From a virus: 64,000 nt of DNA. The notes below the pieces were generated by a model that did not search any database, was not told the DNA's origin, and worked only from the letters and a program-made list of their open reading frames with translations. The translations under genes were made by a program, and so were the position numbers. Positions 10,241 to 17,854 of the stretch are shown one piece after another. The stretch is from the IMG/VR virus record IMGVR_UViG_3300032238_000599, positions 80,987 through 144,986 of that record; one strand, written 5' to 3'. Numbering within the stretch: position 1 is the stretch's first letter; each line of letters begins with the position of its first letter.

Positions 10241-10274
10241 AGATGCTACAATAAGTAATGTAGCATCTTTTTTT
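10241..10274 (+). terminator. Rho-independent terminator
   Basis: A perfect 10-bp stem AGATGCTACA / TGTAGCATCT has an 8-nt loop and is followed by a run of T. It closes the 8773-10216 unit and separates it from the enzyme block that follows. Confidence 0.9.
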
Positions 10275-10285
10275 ACGGCAGAATT

Positions 10286-11968
10286 ATGAGAAAAATCTTT
10301 AGCGTACCATTAAATCCAAAACTAAACGAACAACAATTTAACGAGTTTTATGAGTTTTTAAAAACTTATAAAGACTACATTCGTGACGTATATTTTACTA
10401 GCCGAATTGCTCCATTTAAGCAAGACGCAATGGGTGATGTATTCTTTATTCAAGAAGATGAAAGCCAAGCAATTCATGCGGCACTACATATTCAGCGTAC
10501 ACTAGACATTCCTGTTAGCGCAACCTTTAACAATATCAATGTTCCGCCTACGCAACAAAACTTAGATTTGTTTATTAAAAACTTTAAACCATTGTATGAT
10601 GCTGGGGTACGCAATGCTACTATTCCACACACACATTGGATGGCAACAGGACAAATTAAACGTGCATTTCCAGACTTGTATGTTAAAAACACAATCCTAC
10701 GTAATGTAACAACAGCACAAGAAGTAGTTAATCTTGCAGGCTATGGGTTTGACTACATTAACCTTGATAGAGATTTAATGCGTAACAGAGATGCACTATT
10801 ACAAATTAAAAAAGCCAAGCAATATGTTAAAGATACAATGGGCAAAGACATTGCTATTAGCCTGTTAGCTAATGAGGGATGTGCTGGTGGTTGTTCAATG
10901 ATGGATGAACACTATCACTTTAACAACACTAGAGATAGTGCTCGTCCGCAATACTTTAACGATCCTATTAGTCGTGTTAGTTGCCCAAGTTGGGACGTAC
11001 AAGATCCCGCTATCTTCTTAAAACGTGCAAACTTTACTCCATGGAGAGCAGATTGGGACGAGTTTATCGATGAGCTAGGCATTGATAGTATTAAAATGCA
11101 TGGTAGAGAAGCACCTACTCGCCTATACGAAACTATGGATATGATTGAACGTTATGCGGCTGGAGAAGAATTACTGTACCCTACATTTGAACAATACCTA
11201 GAAGACACTAATCTAGCAGAAAAGCCTATTACTGTATGGCGTGAAAAAATTAAAAATTGTAAGTTTGAATGTTGGGATTGTCAATATTGTGATAAAGTCT
11301 ACAAAGCCAAGTCAGATATAGAAGCTAGTGAACTAGTTAAACACGTAGCAGCCTGCATCGAACAAAGTGGTGTACCTACAATTAAGTTAGATATTCCAGG
11401 ATTAACTAGCATTCGTGTACAATCATTGCTTAATAGATTAGCGCAAGGTGTAGATACTTACTTAGAAGTGGGCACAGCATTAGGCGCAACATTCTGCGCG
11501 GTAATCAAAGACAATCCAATTACTGCTATTGCTATTGATAACTGGGTTGACAATGTACAACCTCGTAATGAAGGGCGTGTTGCTATGCCACAAAACGACA
11601 TTCAAGTATTTGCAGAGAATGTACGCAAGTATCAAGGCAATAGTAAAATTACAGTATTGAATGGTAATTGTTTTAATACAGATGTTACACCATTTGCAGG
11701 ACAAGTTAAGATGTTTTTCTATGATGGCCCTCATGAAGTTGAGGCATGTAAGCTAGCAATGACACACTTTGCTCCTGCGCTAGCAGAAGAAGCTATTGTA
11801 ATTTTTGATGATGCCAACTGGAATAATGTAGTTGAAGGTGCAAAGCAAGGCATTGAAGCCGCAGGACTAAAAGTCAGCTATGAAAAAATACTATTAAATG
11901 ATGAAGAAGATGCTAACGCTTGGTGGAACGGTTTGTATATTGCAGTCGTGAGGAAACCTAATGATTAA
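10286..11968 (+). CDS. Fusion: U32-like (TIM-barrel, Cys-rich) domain + class I SAM methyltransferase
   Basis: A 560-residue two-domain protein. Residues 1-340 resemble the U32 family (collagenase-like, including the tRNA, rRNA and ubiquinone hydroxylation enzymes): barrel-like strands (AGVRNATIPHTHWM, YGFDYINLDRDL), then NEGCAGGCSMM (Cys199, Cys203), Cys233, and a second cluster Cys325, Cys329, Cys332, Cys335 in CKFECWDCQYC, suggesting one or two Fe-S or Zn sites. Residues 385-555 form a Rossmann methyltransferase: YLEVGTALGATFC (SAM loop), an acidic residue in AIAIDNW, and FFYDGPHEVEA / IVIFDDANW as in Methyltransf_24 proteins. It is the first gene of the halogenase block and overlaps the halogenase by 8 nt. 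The substrate is unknown. Confidence 0.6.
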   Translation: MRKIFSVPLNPKLNEQQFNEFYEFLKTYKDYIRDVYFTSRIAPFKQDAMGDVFFIQEDESQAIHAALHIQRTLDIPVSATFNNINVPPTQQNLDLFIKNFKPLYDAGVRNATIPHTHWMATGQIKRAFPDLYVKNTILRNVTTAQEVVNLAGYGFDYINLDRDLMRNRDALLQIKKAKQYVKDTMGKDIAISLLANEGCAGGCSMMDEHYHFNNTRDSARPQYFNDPISRVSCPSWDVQDPAIFLKRANFTPWRADWDEFIDELGIDSIKMHGREAPTRLYETMDMIERYAAGEELLYPTFEQYLEDTNLAEKPITVWREKIKNCKFECWDCQYCDKVYKAKSDIEASELVKHVAACIEQSGVPTIKLDIPGLTSIRVQSLLNRLAQGVDTYLEVGTALGATFCAVIKDNPITAIAIDNWVDNVQPRNEGRVAMPQNDIQVFAENVRKYQGNSKITVLNGNCFNTDVTPFAGQVKMFFYDGPHEVEACKLAMTHFAPALAEEAIVIFDDANWNNVVEGAKQGIEAAGLKVSYEKILLNDEEDANAWWNGLYIAVVRKPND

Positions 11969-13487
11969 TAAAGTCAGACGTATTACAATATTTGGTGGTG
12001 GAACTAGTGGTTGGTTAAGTGCCGCATACTTGTCACGCAACCTAAAGATACCTGCAGAAATTACACTAATTGAAGATACTAGTCTAGGACCCATTGGTGT
12101 AGGAGAAGGCACACAGCCTATGACTGCTCGGTTTCTACATGAGTGTGGAATTGAACCCAAAGACTGGTTAAAAGACAGCAATGCTGTGTTCAAATATGGT
12201 GTTGAACTTATTGGATGGAATGACGAGCCTTACTTTGTAGACAATGATGTGCCTATTAACTGTATTGTAGGCAGTAAGTTGTTTACCAGCGATTACTTTA
12301 TTGACAAACCCTACAGCGAAGTTGCCGCGTGGCACCCTGCTTATCAACTAGCCAAGGCAAATGTGTCTAGCAAGTTTGACGAATACCTCGACGTTAATCA
12401 CGGTAGTGGACCCGAAAGTTATGGTGCTGTACACTTTGATGCTTATGCTATCCTACGTAGTATTAAAAACATCTTAGGCGACAGTATCAAACACATTGAC
12501 ACAAAGATTACAGACATTAGACAAGACGTCTACGGCATTACAGAACTTGTAGGTGTCGATGGAACCAAGTATACTGCTGACTTGTTTGTTGATTGCAGTG
12601 GATTTCAAAGTCTGTTACTAGAAAAAACACTAAAAAGCCCCTTCACAAGTTACAGTAACATTTTACCTTGTGACAGCGCAGTAGTATTTCAGACACAGTA
12701 TAAGGATCCGCAGAAAGAATGTCATCCATATACTAAAGCAACTACAATGAACGCTGGATGGCGTTTTACTATTCCCACATTTAAACGTGTAGGTAACGGG
12801 TATGTTTACAGTAGCAAACACATTACACCTGAGCAAGCTGAACAAGAAATGCGTGAAGCGTTAGGTGAGTTTGAAGCACCAGCAAGACATTTAAAAATGA
12901 AGTGTGGCGTACACAAAGAAACAGCAGTTAAAAATGTCTGTGCTGTAGGACTTGCCGCTGGATTTATTGAACCCTTAGAAGCAACAGGCATTACATTTAC
13001 TACAGCCGCAGTTAAATCGTTAACAGAATTACTAAACATGACTAACAATGTTTGGAATGATTTCTGCAGACAAAACATCAATCGCGGGTTTTACGAAATG
13101 ACGACTGAGATTCTAGCATTTGTATGGGCACATTACCATTTCAGTAGCCGCAATGACACTGAGTTTTGGCAAGACATACGTAAGCAAGAGTTAAAAAATG
13201 CACCCAAAGAAGTTCAAGAAATACTAAGTTTCTTTTTGCCACGACCCCAGAAATATATCTTTATAAATCCTAGTAGTATGTTCTGTAACTTTCAGTGGTT
13301 TACCATGTTACATGCAGGTGGCGCATACAAGAATGTTGCTAGCGATCTAAGTGAAAAACAAAAAGCCTATACTAAGTATTTCTTAGATAGCCACACAGCT
13401 AGAGTAAATCTAGCTAAAGAAACATTCCCTAATCAATATGACTATTTAGAAACATGGTACACTGATTGGGACTTATCGGAGTTTTAA
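11961..13487 (+). CDS. Flavin-dependent (tryptophan-type) halogenase
   Basis: A 508-residue protein with the full architecture of tryptophan halogenases (PrnA-like), which use FADH2, O2 and halide to halogenate aromatic substrates. Visible motifs are the FAD-binding FGGGTSGW (11-18), GVGEGTQP (46-53), the catalytic lysine in AVFKYG (Lys78, aligning with PrnA Lys79), DLFVDCSGF (207-215), GWRFTIP (266-272, the WxWxIP motif with the second Trp changed to Phe) and GFIEPLEATG (334-343) with the catalytic Glu340. The usual Ser after that Glu is Ala341. VirX1, a related enzyme from cyanophage Syn10, is an established phage halogenase that iodinates diverse substrates. No flavin reductase is seen nearby, so reduced flavin probably comes from the host. 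Confidence 0.88.
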   Translation: MINKVRRITIFGGGTSGWLSAAYLSRNLKIPAEITLIEDTSLGPIGVGEGTQPMTARFLHECGIEPKDWLKDSNAVFKYGVELIGWNDEPYFVDNDVPINCIVGSKLFTSDYFIDKPYSEVAAWHPAYQLAKANVSSKFDEYLDVNHGSGPESYGAVHFDAYAILRSIKNILGDSIKHIDTKITDIRQDVYGITELVGVDGTKYTADLFVDCSGFQSLLLEKTLKSPFTSYSNILPCDSAVVFQTQYKDPQKECHPYTKATTMNAGWRFTIPTFKRVGNGYVYSSKHITPEQAEQEMREALGEFEAPARHLKMKCGVHKETAVKNVCAVGLAAGFIEPLEATGITFTTAAVKSLTELLNMTNNVWNDFCRQNINRGFYEMTTEILAFVWAHYHFSSRNDTEFWQDIRKQELKNAPKEVQEILSFFLPRPQKYIFINPSSMFCNFQWFTMLHAGGAYKNVASDLSEKQKAYTKYFLDSHTARVNLAKETFPNQYDYLETWYTDWDLSEF

Positions 13488-13928
13488 ATGTTAAAAAAAT
13501 TAACCACAACTAGCTATGAAATTTACGAAGTTGAGCAACGTGAGTCCACTGACGATAACTATCTAGCAGTAAAAATTTGGAAAGATAGACAAAAGCTACG
13601 CCGCTGGCTTATTGGCTTAATGAACGACCGAGAAGTTATTCTTACTTGGCGCGACAGCGGACAAGAAGTAACCGCAGTAGCTACCCGTAAGTTAGGCAAA
13701 TATGATATTGCACCAGTATTACCATCAGATGACGACATGCCTAAGATTAAAGATATTGTTAATCGAGAAGAAGTAGAAGAAATTCGTCACATAGCGTTTT
13801 ATTCTATGCCTGACAAGCAAATTATTGCAGTTTATTTAGACGACATTAGTCACTTTATTGTGTCTAATGAAGGCTTAAAAGAGCTAACAAATAAGCTAGT
13901 TGCAGCCGAACCTTTAATCACAGTATGA
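13488..13928 (+). CDS. Small unknown protein between the two halogenase-like genes
   Basis: A 146-residue acidic, soluble protein that starts at the base after the halogenase stop and overlaps the next start (ATGA). No conserved domain is recognised. The sequence is mixed alpha/beta (REVILTWRDSGQEVTAV, KQIIAVYLDDISHFIV). The tight coupling on both sides suggests a partner or chaperone for the neighbouring flavoproteins, but this is inference from position only. Confidence 0.6.
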   Translation: MLKKLTTTSYEIYEVEQRESTDDNYLAVKIWKDRQKLRRWLIGLMNDREVILTWRDSGQEVTAVATRKLGKYDIAPVLPSDDDMPKIKDIVNREEVEEIRHIAFYSMPDKQIIAVYLDDISHFIVSNEGLKELTNKLVAAEPLITV

Positions 13929-15109
13929 AAAGACGATTAGGAATCATCGGCGGCGGCACCGCAGGTATAATGAGTTTATGCCATTTTCTAACTTATTTGG
14001 ACAGCGAGTGGGAAGTTGTCTTAGTCTACGATCCTACAGCAGATATATTTGATGCACCAACTAGTGCTACTCCGGGATTTGTATCTGTCCTAGAAAGAGC
14101 ATTTAATTTTAGTTTATTAGATACTTTGGAACCTCTCAATGCTACACTAAAGTTTGGTTCCATTTGGAAAAATTGGAGGCAGCAAACATTTAATTTGCCT
14201 AACATTGGAGGCAATGCGGCTATACATTTTGATAGTCTTAAATTTAGAGACTATGTACTACCTAAATTAGAAGAGCATTGGCCTAATAAATTTAAATCTA
14301 TCACAGGACATCTTGACAGTCTTACAAATAAAGAAACACATGTTAGTGCCGTAGTCAACGGTGTTGAACACGTATTCAATTATGCTATGGACTGTCGTGG
14401 CGCACCTAATGACTGGGCGGACTATGAAGTATTAACTGATATGCCAGTTAATCATTCTTTTGTTCACAGTAAGAAATCGCCAGGTGACTGGACATATTCT
14501 GGGCAGAATGCAACTCCTTATGGTTGGATGTTTGAAATTCCCTTAGGTGATAGGCAATGCTATGGATATCATTACAATGATAATATCACTAGCAAAGAAG
14601 ATGCATTGGCAAATTTTGCAGAAATTATCAACGTCCCAGTTGAAGAATTGACAGTAACAGAATATCAATATAAAAGCTATTATGCAAACAAAGTGTTTGA
14701 CGGCAGGATAATGAAGAACGGGAATCGAGCTGTATTCTTTGAACCTATTAGTGCAAACTCTGTTTACATTTTTGATCAAGCCAACAGAATTTTTTATGCT
14801 TATTTGGCTAACAATATCAAAACCCCTGAAATTGTAAATCGAGAGTTTGTAAAAGTAGCAAATGATTTGCGAGAATTAATTTGCTATTACTATCACGGTG
14901 GTAGTATATACGACACTAAATTCTGGGACTATGCTAAAGAAGTTACCGGCAACGTTATTAGAAAAAGTGAAACAATTAAAGAAATTAGTTCCCAGTGTAA
15001 AAATTGGGTAGATAAACAAGCACCAGTTTATGCCCCAACTTGGTTTTTTACAGGTATACAACTTTACCATTTAGACAAAAATTTTGGCTACGGGTATTTT
15101 TCACAATAA
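13925..15109 (+). CDS. Halogenase-family paralogue lacking the catalytic glutamate
   Basis: A 394-residue FAD-type protein clearly of the same family as the 11961 gene but shorter. Retained features: IIGGGTAGIM (7-16) for FAD, the lysine in ATLKFGS (Lys76, aligning with the catalytic Lys), an MDCRG segment near 155 and GWMFEIP (200-206). Degenerate features: the GVGE segment is replaced by DAPTSATPGF, and the EPLEA/S motif reads FFEPISANS (272-280), putting Ser276 where the catalytic Glu should be. It may be a non-halogenating monooxygenase, a flavin-binding partner or a pseudoenzyme. It overlaps the previous gene by 4 nt. Confidence 0.65.
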   Translation: MKRRLGIIGGGTAGIMSLCHFLTYLDSEWEVVLVYDPTADIFDAPTSATPGFVSVLERAFNFSLLDTLEPLNATLKFGSIWKNWRQQTFNLPNIGGNAAIHFDSLKFRDYVLPKLEEHWPNKFKSITGHLDSLTNKETHVSAVVNGVEHVFNYAMDCRGAPNDWADYEVLTDMPVNHSFVHSKKSPGDWTYSGQNATPYGWMFEIPLGDRQCYGYHYNDNITSKEDALANFAEIINVPVEELTVTEYQYKSYYANKVFDGRIMKNGNRAVFFEPISANSVYIFDQANRIFYAYLANNIKTPEIVNREFVKVANDLRELICYYYHGGSIYDTKFWDYAKEVTGNVIRKSETIKEISSQCKNWVDKQAPVYAPTWFFTGIQLYHLDKNFGYGYFSQ

Positions 15110-15112
15110 GTA
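15105..15112 (+). promoter_or_regulatory. Late-promoter-like AATAAGTA five nt before the start
   Basis: It differs from NATAAATA at one position, overlaps the stop codon of the halogenase paralogue and lies exactly 5 nt before the ATG at 15118, with no Shine-Dalgarno sequence. The same spacing is seen at other late genes. Taken as a late promoter variant; uncertain. Confidence 0.4.
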
Positions 15113-15117
15113 ATCAT

Positions 15118-15735
15118 ATGACATATCCACTAACCAACGACACTATAATGGCAACAGCATTAATGCCACCTTGGGCAAAACTAGACAATGTGTTTACTAC
15201 AGAGGAACTAGATAGAATCATAGCCTACTGCTCACAGTTTCAATTAGATGCTGGCGTAATTGGTAGTTACAATAAACAGACTGTAGATAAAGAACTACGC
15301 AAAAGTCAAATTAAAATGCTAGAGCCCAATAGCGAAACACAATGGATTTTTGAAAGACTAAATGCGGCAATATTTGATGCTAATAATTTCTTTTTTAGAT
15401 TTAACATAGTAGGTTACGACTTCTTACAGTACACAGAGTACAGCACTTTCGGTGATAACTACGGTTTCCACACTGATATGAGCTACGGCAAAGACGGTCG
15501 CGCTGAACCACACGCTCATAGAAAACTAAGTTTCATTCTAGTACTAGCTGAAGAAACTGAATACCAGGGCGCAGAGTTAGAGTTCATGGTATCCACAGAC
15601 GAAAAAGTTAAATGCGTCCAAAAAAAAGGTGACTTAATTTTATTCCCATCTTGGATACTACATCGCATTACTCCTATTATTAGTGGCAAACGTAAATCAT
15701 TAGTTGGTTGGGTAACAGGACCTAAATTCAAATGA
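15118..15735 (+). CDS. 2-oxoglutarate/Fe(II)-dependent dioxygenase (PKHD/prolyl hydroxylase type)
   Basis: A 205-residue protein. The upstream in-frame start at 15040 lies inside the preceding gene, so the ATG at 15118 is chosen. The double-stranded beta-helix motif is complete: YGFHTD gives His118 and Asp120, FPSWILHRI gives His182, and GKRKSLVGW (Arg192, Ser194) matches the 2-oxoglutarate-binding R-x-S. The layout is that of PKHD-type hydroxylases, which hydroxylate amino-acid side chains or small molecules. Its stop overlaps the start of the next oxygenase (ATGA), and the location beside the halogenase suggests one oxidative tailoring module. The substrate is unknown. Confidence 0.8.
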   Translation: MTYPLTNDTIMATALMPPWAKLDNVFTTEELDRIIAYCSQFQLDAGVIGSYNKQTVDKELRKSQIKMLEPNSETQWIFERLNAAIFDANNFFFRFNIVGYDFLQYTEYSTFGDNYGFHTDMSYGKDGRAEPHAHRKLSFILVLAEETEYQGAELEFMVSTDEKVKCVQKKGDLILFPSWILHRITPIISGKRKSLVGWVTGPKFK

Positions 15736-16328
15736 CACAAATTAAACTTGTTCCTTTATTTCATTCTGATCTTTTTATCTTAGAAAACGTAGGTACTCGA
15801 GAACAAATCGATGCTCTAGTAAAACAAATTGCCGCCGAGAAAAAATCAGGCGCGGTAACACAGCCTCGCTCCAATGAAGGGTGCTGGCGAAGCAGTAGTA
15901 TGTGGACTGATATTGATTGGTTATACAAACGTATTGAAGAATTATTACAAACTGCTATAGACCACTACACTAAAATTGATAATGATTTTAAACCAGGTCC
16001 TGGAGTTACAGTAGAACAATGGACAAATGTAAATGATCCTGGATCAAGAAATGTGTTTCACGCTCATAAGTCGGCAGCATTTTCAGTGTGCTACTACATG
16101 CAAGCATCTGGGACCGGAGCATTACGGTTTGTAAATCCTAGTAACATTCTTAATGACTGCAATCACATAAGTCCCTTTACAAGAGGATTTCCTTACTATC
16201 CTAATGATAGAGATTTAGTGTTGTGGCCAGCATGGCTTCCGCACGAAGTAGAACCAAACTTATCAAAAAAACAACGCATTAATATGGCGTTTGACATAAC
16301 TTTTAAAGACACTACATCTCCTCAATGA
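15732..16328 (+). CDS. Putative 2-oxoglutarate/Fe(II) oxygenase (2OG-FeII_Oxy_5 type)
   Basis: A 198-residue protein. The segment NVFHAHKSAAFSVCYYM (His110, His112), LVLWPAWLPHEVEP (His171) and KKQRINMAFDI (Arg182, Asn184) follow the pattern of the phage-common 2OG-FeII_Oxy_5 family, with metal ligands near H-x-H...H and an R-x-N/S site for 2-oxoglutarate. It overlaps the preceding oxygenase by 4 nt and ends the unit before a hairpin. It is related to the 42328-42975 gene. The substrate is unknown. Confidence 0.72.
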   Translation: MTQIKLVPLFHSDLFILENVGTREQIDALVKQIAAEKKSGAVTQPRSNEGCWRSSSMWTDIDWLYKRIEELLQTAIDHYTKIDNDFKPGPGVTVEQWTNVNDPGSRNVFHAHKSAAFSVCYYMQASGTGALRFVNPSNILNDCNHISPFTRGFPYYPNDRDLVLWPAWLPHEVEPNLSKKQRINMAFDITFKDTTSPQ

Positions 16329-16338
16329 TAAGTAAATC

Positions 16339-16361
16339 AGCACTACATTGTAGTGCTTTTT
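16339..16361 (+). terminator. Hairpin terminator
   Basis: A near-palindrome AGCACTACATTGTAGTGCT with a small loop is followed by TTTT, 10 nt after the second oxygenase gene. The next gene's ribosome site (AAGGAGA) follows at once, so some readthrough may occur. A GATAAGTA motif lies just before it (16328-16335). Confidence 0.7.
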
Positions 16362-16372
16362 AAGGAGAAAAG

Positions 16373-17413
16373 ATGGACTTCATCACAACTGTCCTGTTAA
16401 AGGACATTTCGTATCTATGGATGATATTCTTCATTATGATCACTGCCGGACTAGCAAAAGAGTATCAACTCTTTGCCCCGGCATTTGCCTATGTAAGAAA
16501 TACATTCCGTAGCAATAAGTTCGTTGTAGTACTCTTAAGCGCAATTGGAGGAGTTCTTCCAATTGAAGGCCGAGTCACTGTGTCAGCAGGTTTGCTTGAT
16601 ACAGTAGCACCTAAGGAAGGGCATGGCCGCGAGAAGTTGGGTATTGTTGATTACTTGAGTACGCACCACTATTATCTGTGGAGCCCTCTTGAGAAAACAG
16701 TTATCCTACCTATTGCGGCGTTTGGTCTAACTTACGGTGCGTGGCTTGGCTTAATTGCACCCTTGTTAGTTGTCAGTTTTGTATTCATCGCTTGGTACAT
16801 TTGGTCACAAGTACATGATGAAGAAATTACAATTACGCCCGGAAACTTTAAACTATCGGCAGTTTTACGCAATGTTTTACCAATGTTTATAGCCATTGGT
16901 TTTTACATCTATGAAAGCAAGTGGATGATTGCCTGTTTTGGTTTCCTAACACTATACTACATCATCATTAGCCAACAATGGAATATTAAGAAATTACTTT
17001 CTTATGTTCGATGGGATGTGTTAGCATGGGTAGGTGCAGTTATCGCATTAGGTAACTACATGAAAACTTATGATAGCGCATGGCAAACTATGCTAAAAGG
17101 AAGTATGCTCGACCCGCATACATTCGTAGGTATGGTAGCTATATCAGCTATTGGTTTCTTAGCTAGCTTCTTAATGGGTAGCAGTGGTAAATTTATTGCA
17201 ATTGCCGTATTAATGTCTCAAGTCTTCGGTGTTGAGTACTTTTTATGGTTCTTTGCTATTGACTTTGCTGGCTACTTAATTAGTCCTACACACAAATGTG
17301 TTATGATCGGTAATCGATATTTTGGTACACCTGTGGGAACTTACTATAAAGCACTAGGAACCTGGGGAGGATTGTTGCTAGCAACTGCTGGCGCAATTAC
17401 TTTCTTAAATTAA
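16373..17413 (+). CDS. Multi-pass membrane protein, DUF401/ion-transporter-like
   Basis: A 346-residue protein with about nine hydrophobic segments (for example 13-28, 50-63, 109-145, 168-180, 187-200, 217-228, 250-268, 286-303, 330-345). The segment FVVVLLSAIGGVLPIEGRVT and the C-terminal GSSGKFIAIAVL followed by YLISPTHKCVMIGNRYFG recall DUF401 and related ion-transporter-superfamily permeases, in which a helical hairpin and an SP-x-H-x-C motif recur. It would act in the host inner membrane, perhaps moving an anion or organic acid. A strong AAGGAGA site precedes it. It converges on the Nudix gene with a 9-nt overlap. The transported substrate is unknown. Confidence 0.6.
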   Translation: MDFITTVLLKDISYLWMIFFIMITAGLAKEYQLFAPAFAYVRNTFRSNKFVVVLLSAIGGVLPIEGRVTVSAGLLDTVAPKEGHGREKLGIVDYLSTHHYYLWSPLEKTVILPIAAFGLTYGAWLGLIAPLLVVSFVFIAWYIWSQVHDEEITITPGNFKLSAVLRNVLPMFIAIGFYIYESKWMIACFGFLTLYYIIISQQWNIKKLLSYVRWDVLAWVGAVIALGNYMKTYDSAWQTMLKGSMLDPHTFVGMVAISAIGFLASFLMGSSGKFIAIAVLMSQVFGVEYFLWFFAIDFAGYLISPTHKCVMIGNRYFGTPVGTYYKALGTWGGLLLATAGAITFLN

Positions 17414-17854
17414 GTCGATTAAATCAAATACAGTCTGAAGTTTTGTTCGGATTGTTTTGTTTGAGAAACTGTTTCGAAGCCCCTGATGAAGGGGCTTTGG
17501 CGCATAATCAATTGTGCTCCATGCCCATGCACAATGTTCTTCGCTTAGTACAGGAATAAATTCATCTTGTATGACGCACAAGTAAGTATGAAAATTAAAC
17601 ACTCTATCATTACTCACAAAAGTTTCAAGTGGAATAGTTTTTAAAATTTTAGGATGGCTACCAATTTCTTCAGAGACTTCACGTTGTAACCCCTGCCAAG
17701 GTGTTTCACCTTCAACGTTAGTGCCACCAACTAGCCCCCAAGTTCCCTTATGTTTGCCGTTGTTTTTTTGAAGTAATAAAAATCTTCCAGTAGACTTTGC
17801 GTAGAATAACGCACCACTGCAAACAATTTGATCTGTTATAATTCTAGGGACCAT
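17405..17854 (-). CDS. Nudix hydrolase
   Basis: A 149-residue protein with a complete Nudix box: Gly44-x5-Glu50-x7-REVSEEIG (58-65) inside WGLVGGTNVEGE...LQREVSEEIGS. Such enzymes cleave nucleoside diphosphates linked to another group, using a divalent metal held by the Glu residues. It overlaps the end of gp15 by 19 nt on the same strand and so is expected late in infection. Possible roles are nucleotide-pool cleaning, or hydrolysis of dinucleotide or capped-RNA substrates; the sequence does not decide. Confidence 0.85.
   Translation of the reverse strand: MVPRIITDQIVCSGALFYAKSTGRFLLLQKNNGKHKGTWGLVGGTNVEGETPWQGLQREVSEEIGSHPKILKTIPLETFVSNDRVFNFHTYLCVIQDEFIPVLSEEHCAWAWSTIDYAPKPLHQGLRNSFSNKTIRTKLQTVFDLIDLI

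Noticed and set aside
10251-10258. ATAAGTA in the loop of the terminator at 10241-10274, as a promoter for the halogenase block
   Set aside because: It is the loop of a strong hairpin, 27 nt before the 10286 start and without the 5-nt spacing seen elsewhere.
15040-15117. Upstream extension of the first 2OG oxygenase
   Set aside because: The extra 26 residues overlap the end of the halogenase paralogue in another frame and lie upstream of the promoter-like motif; the ATG at 15118 fits better.
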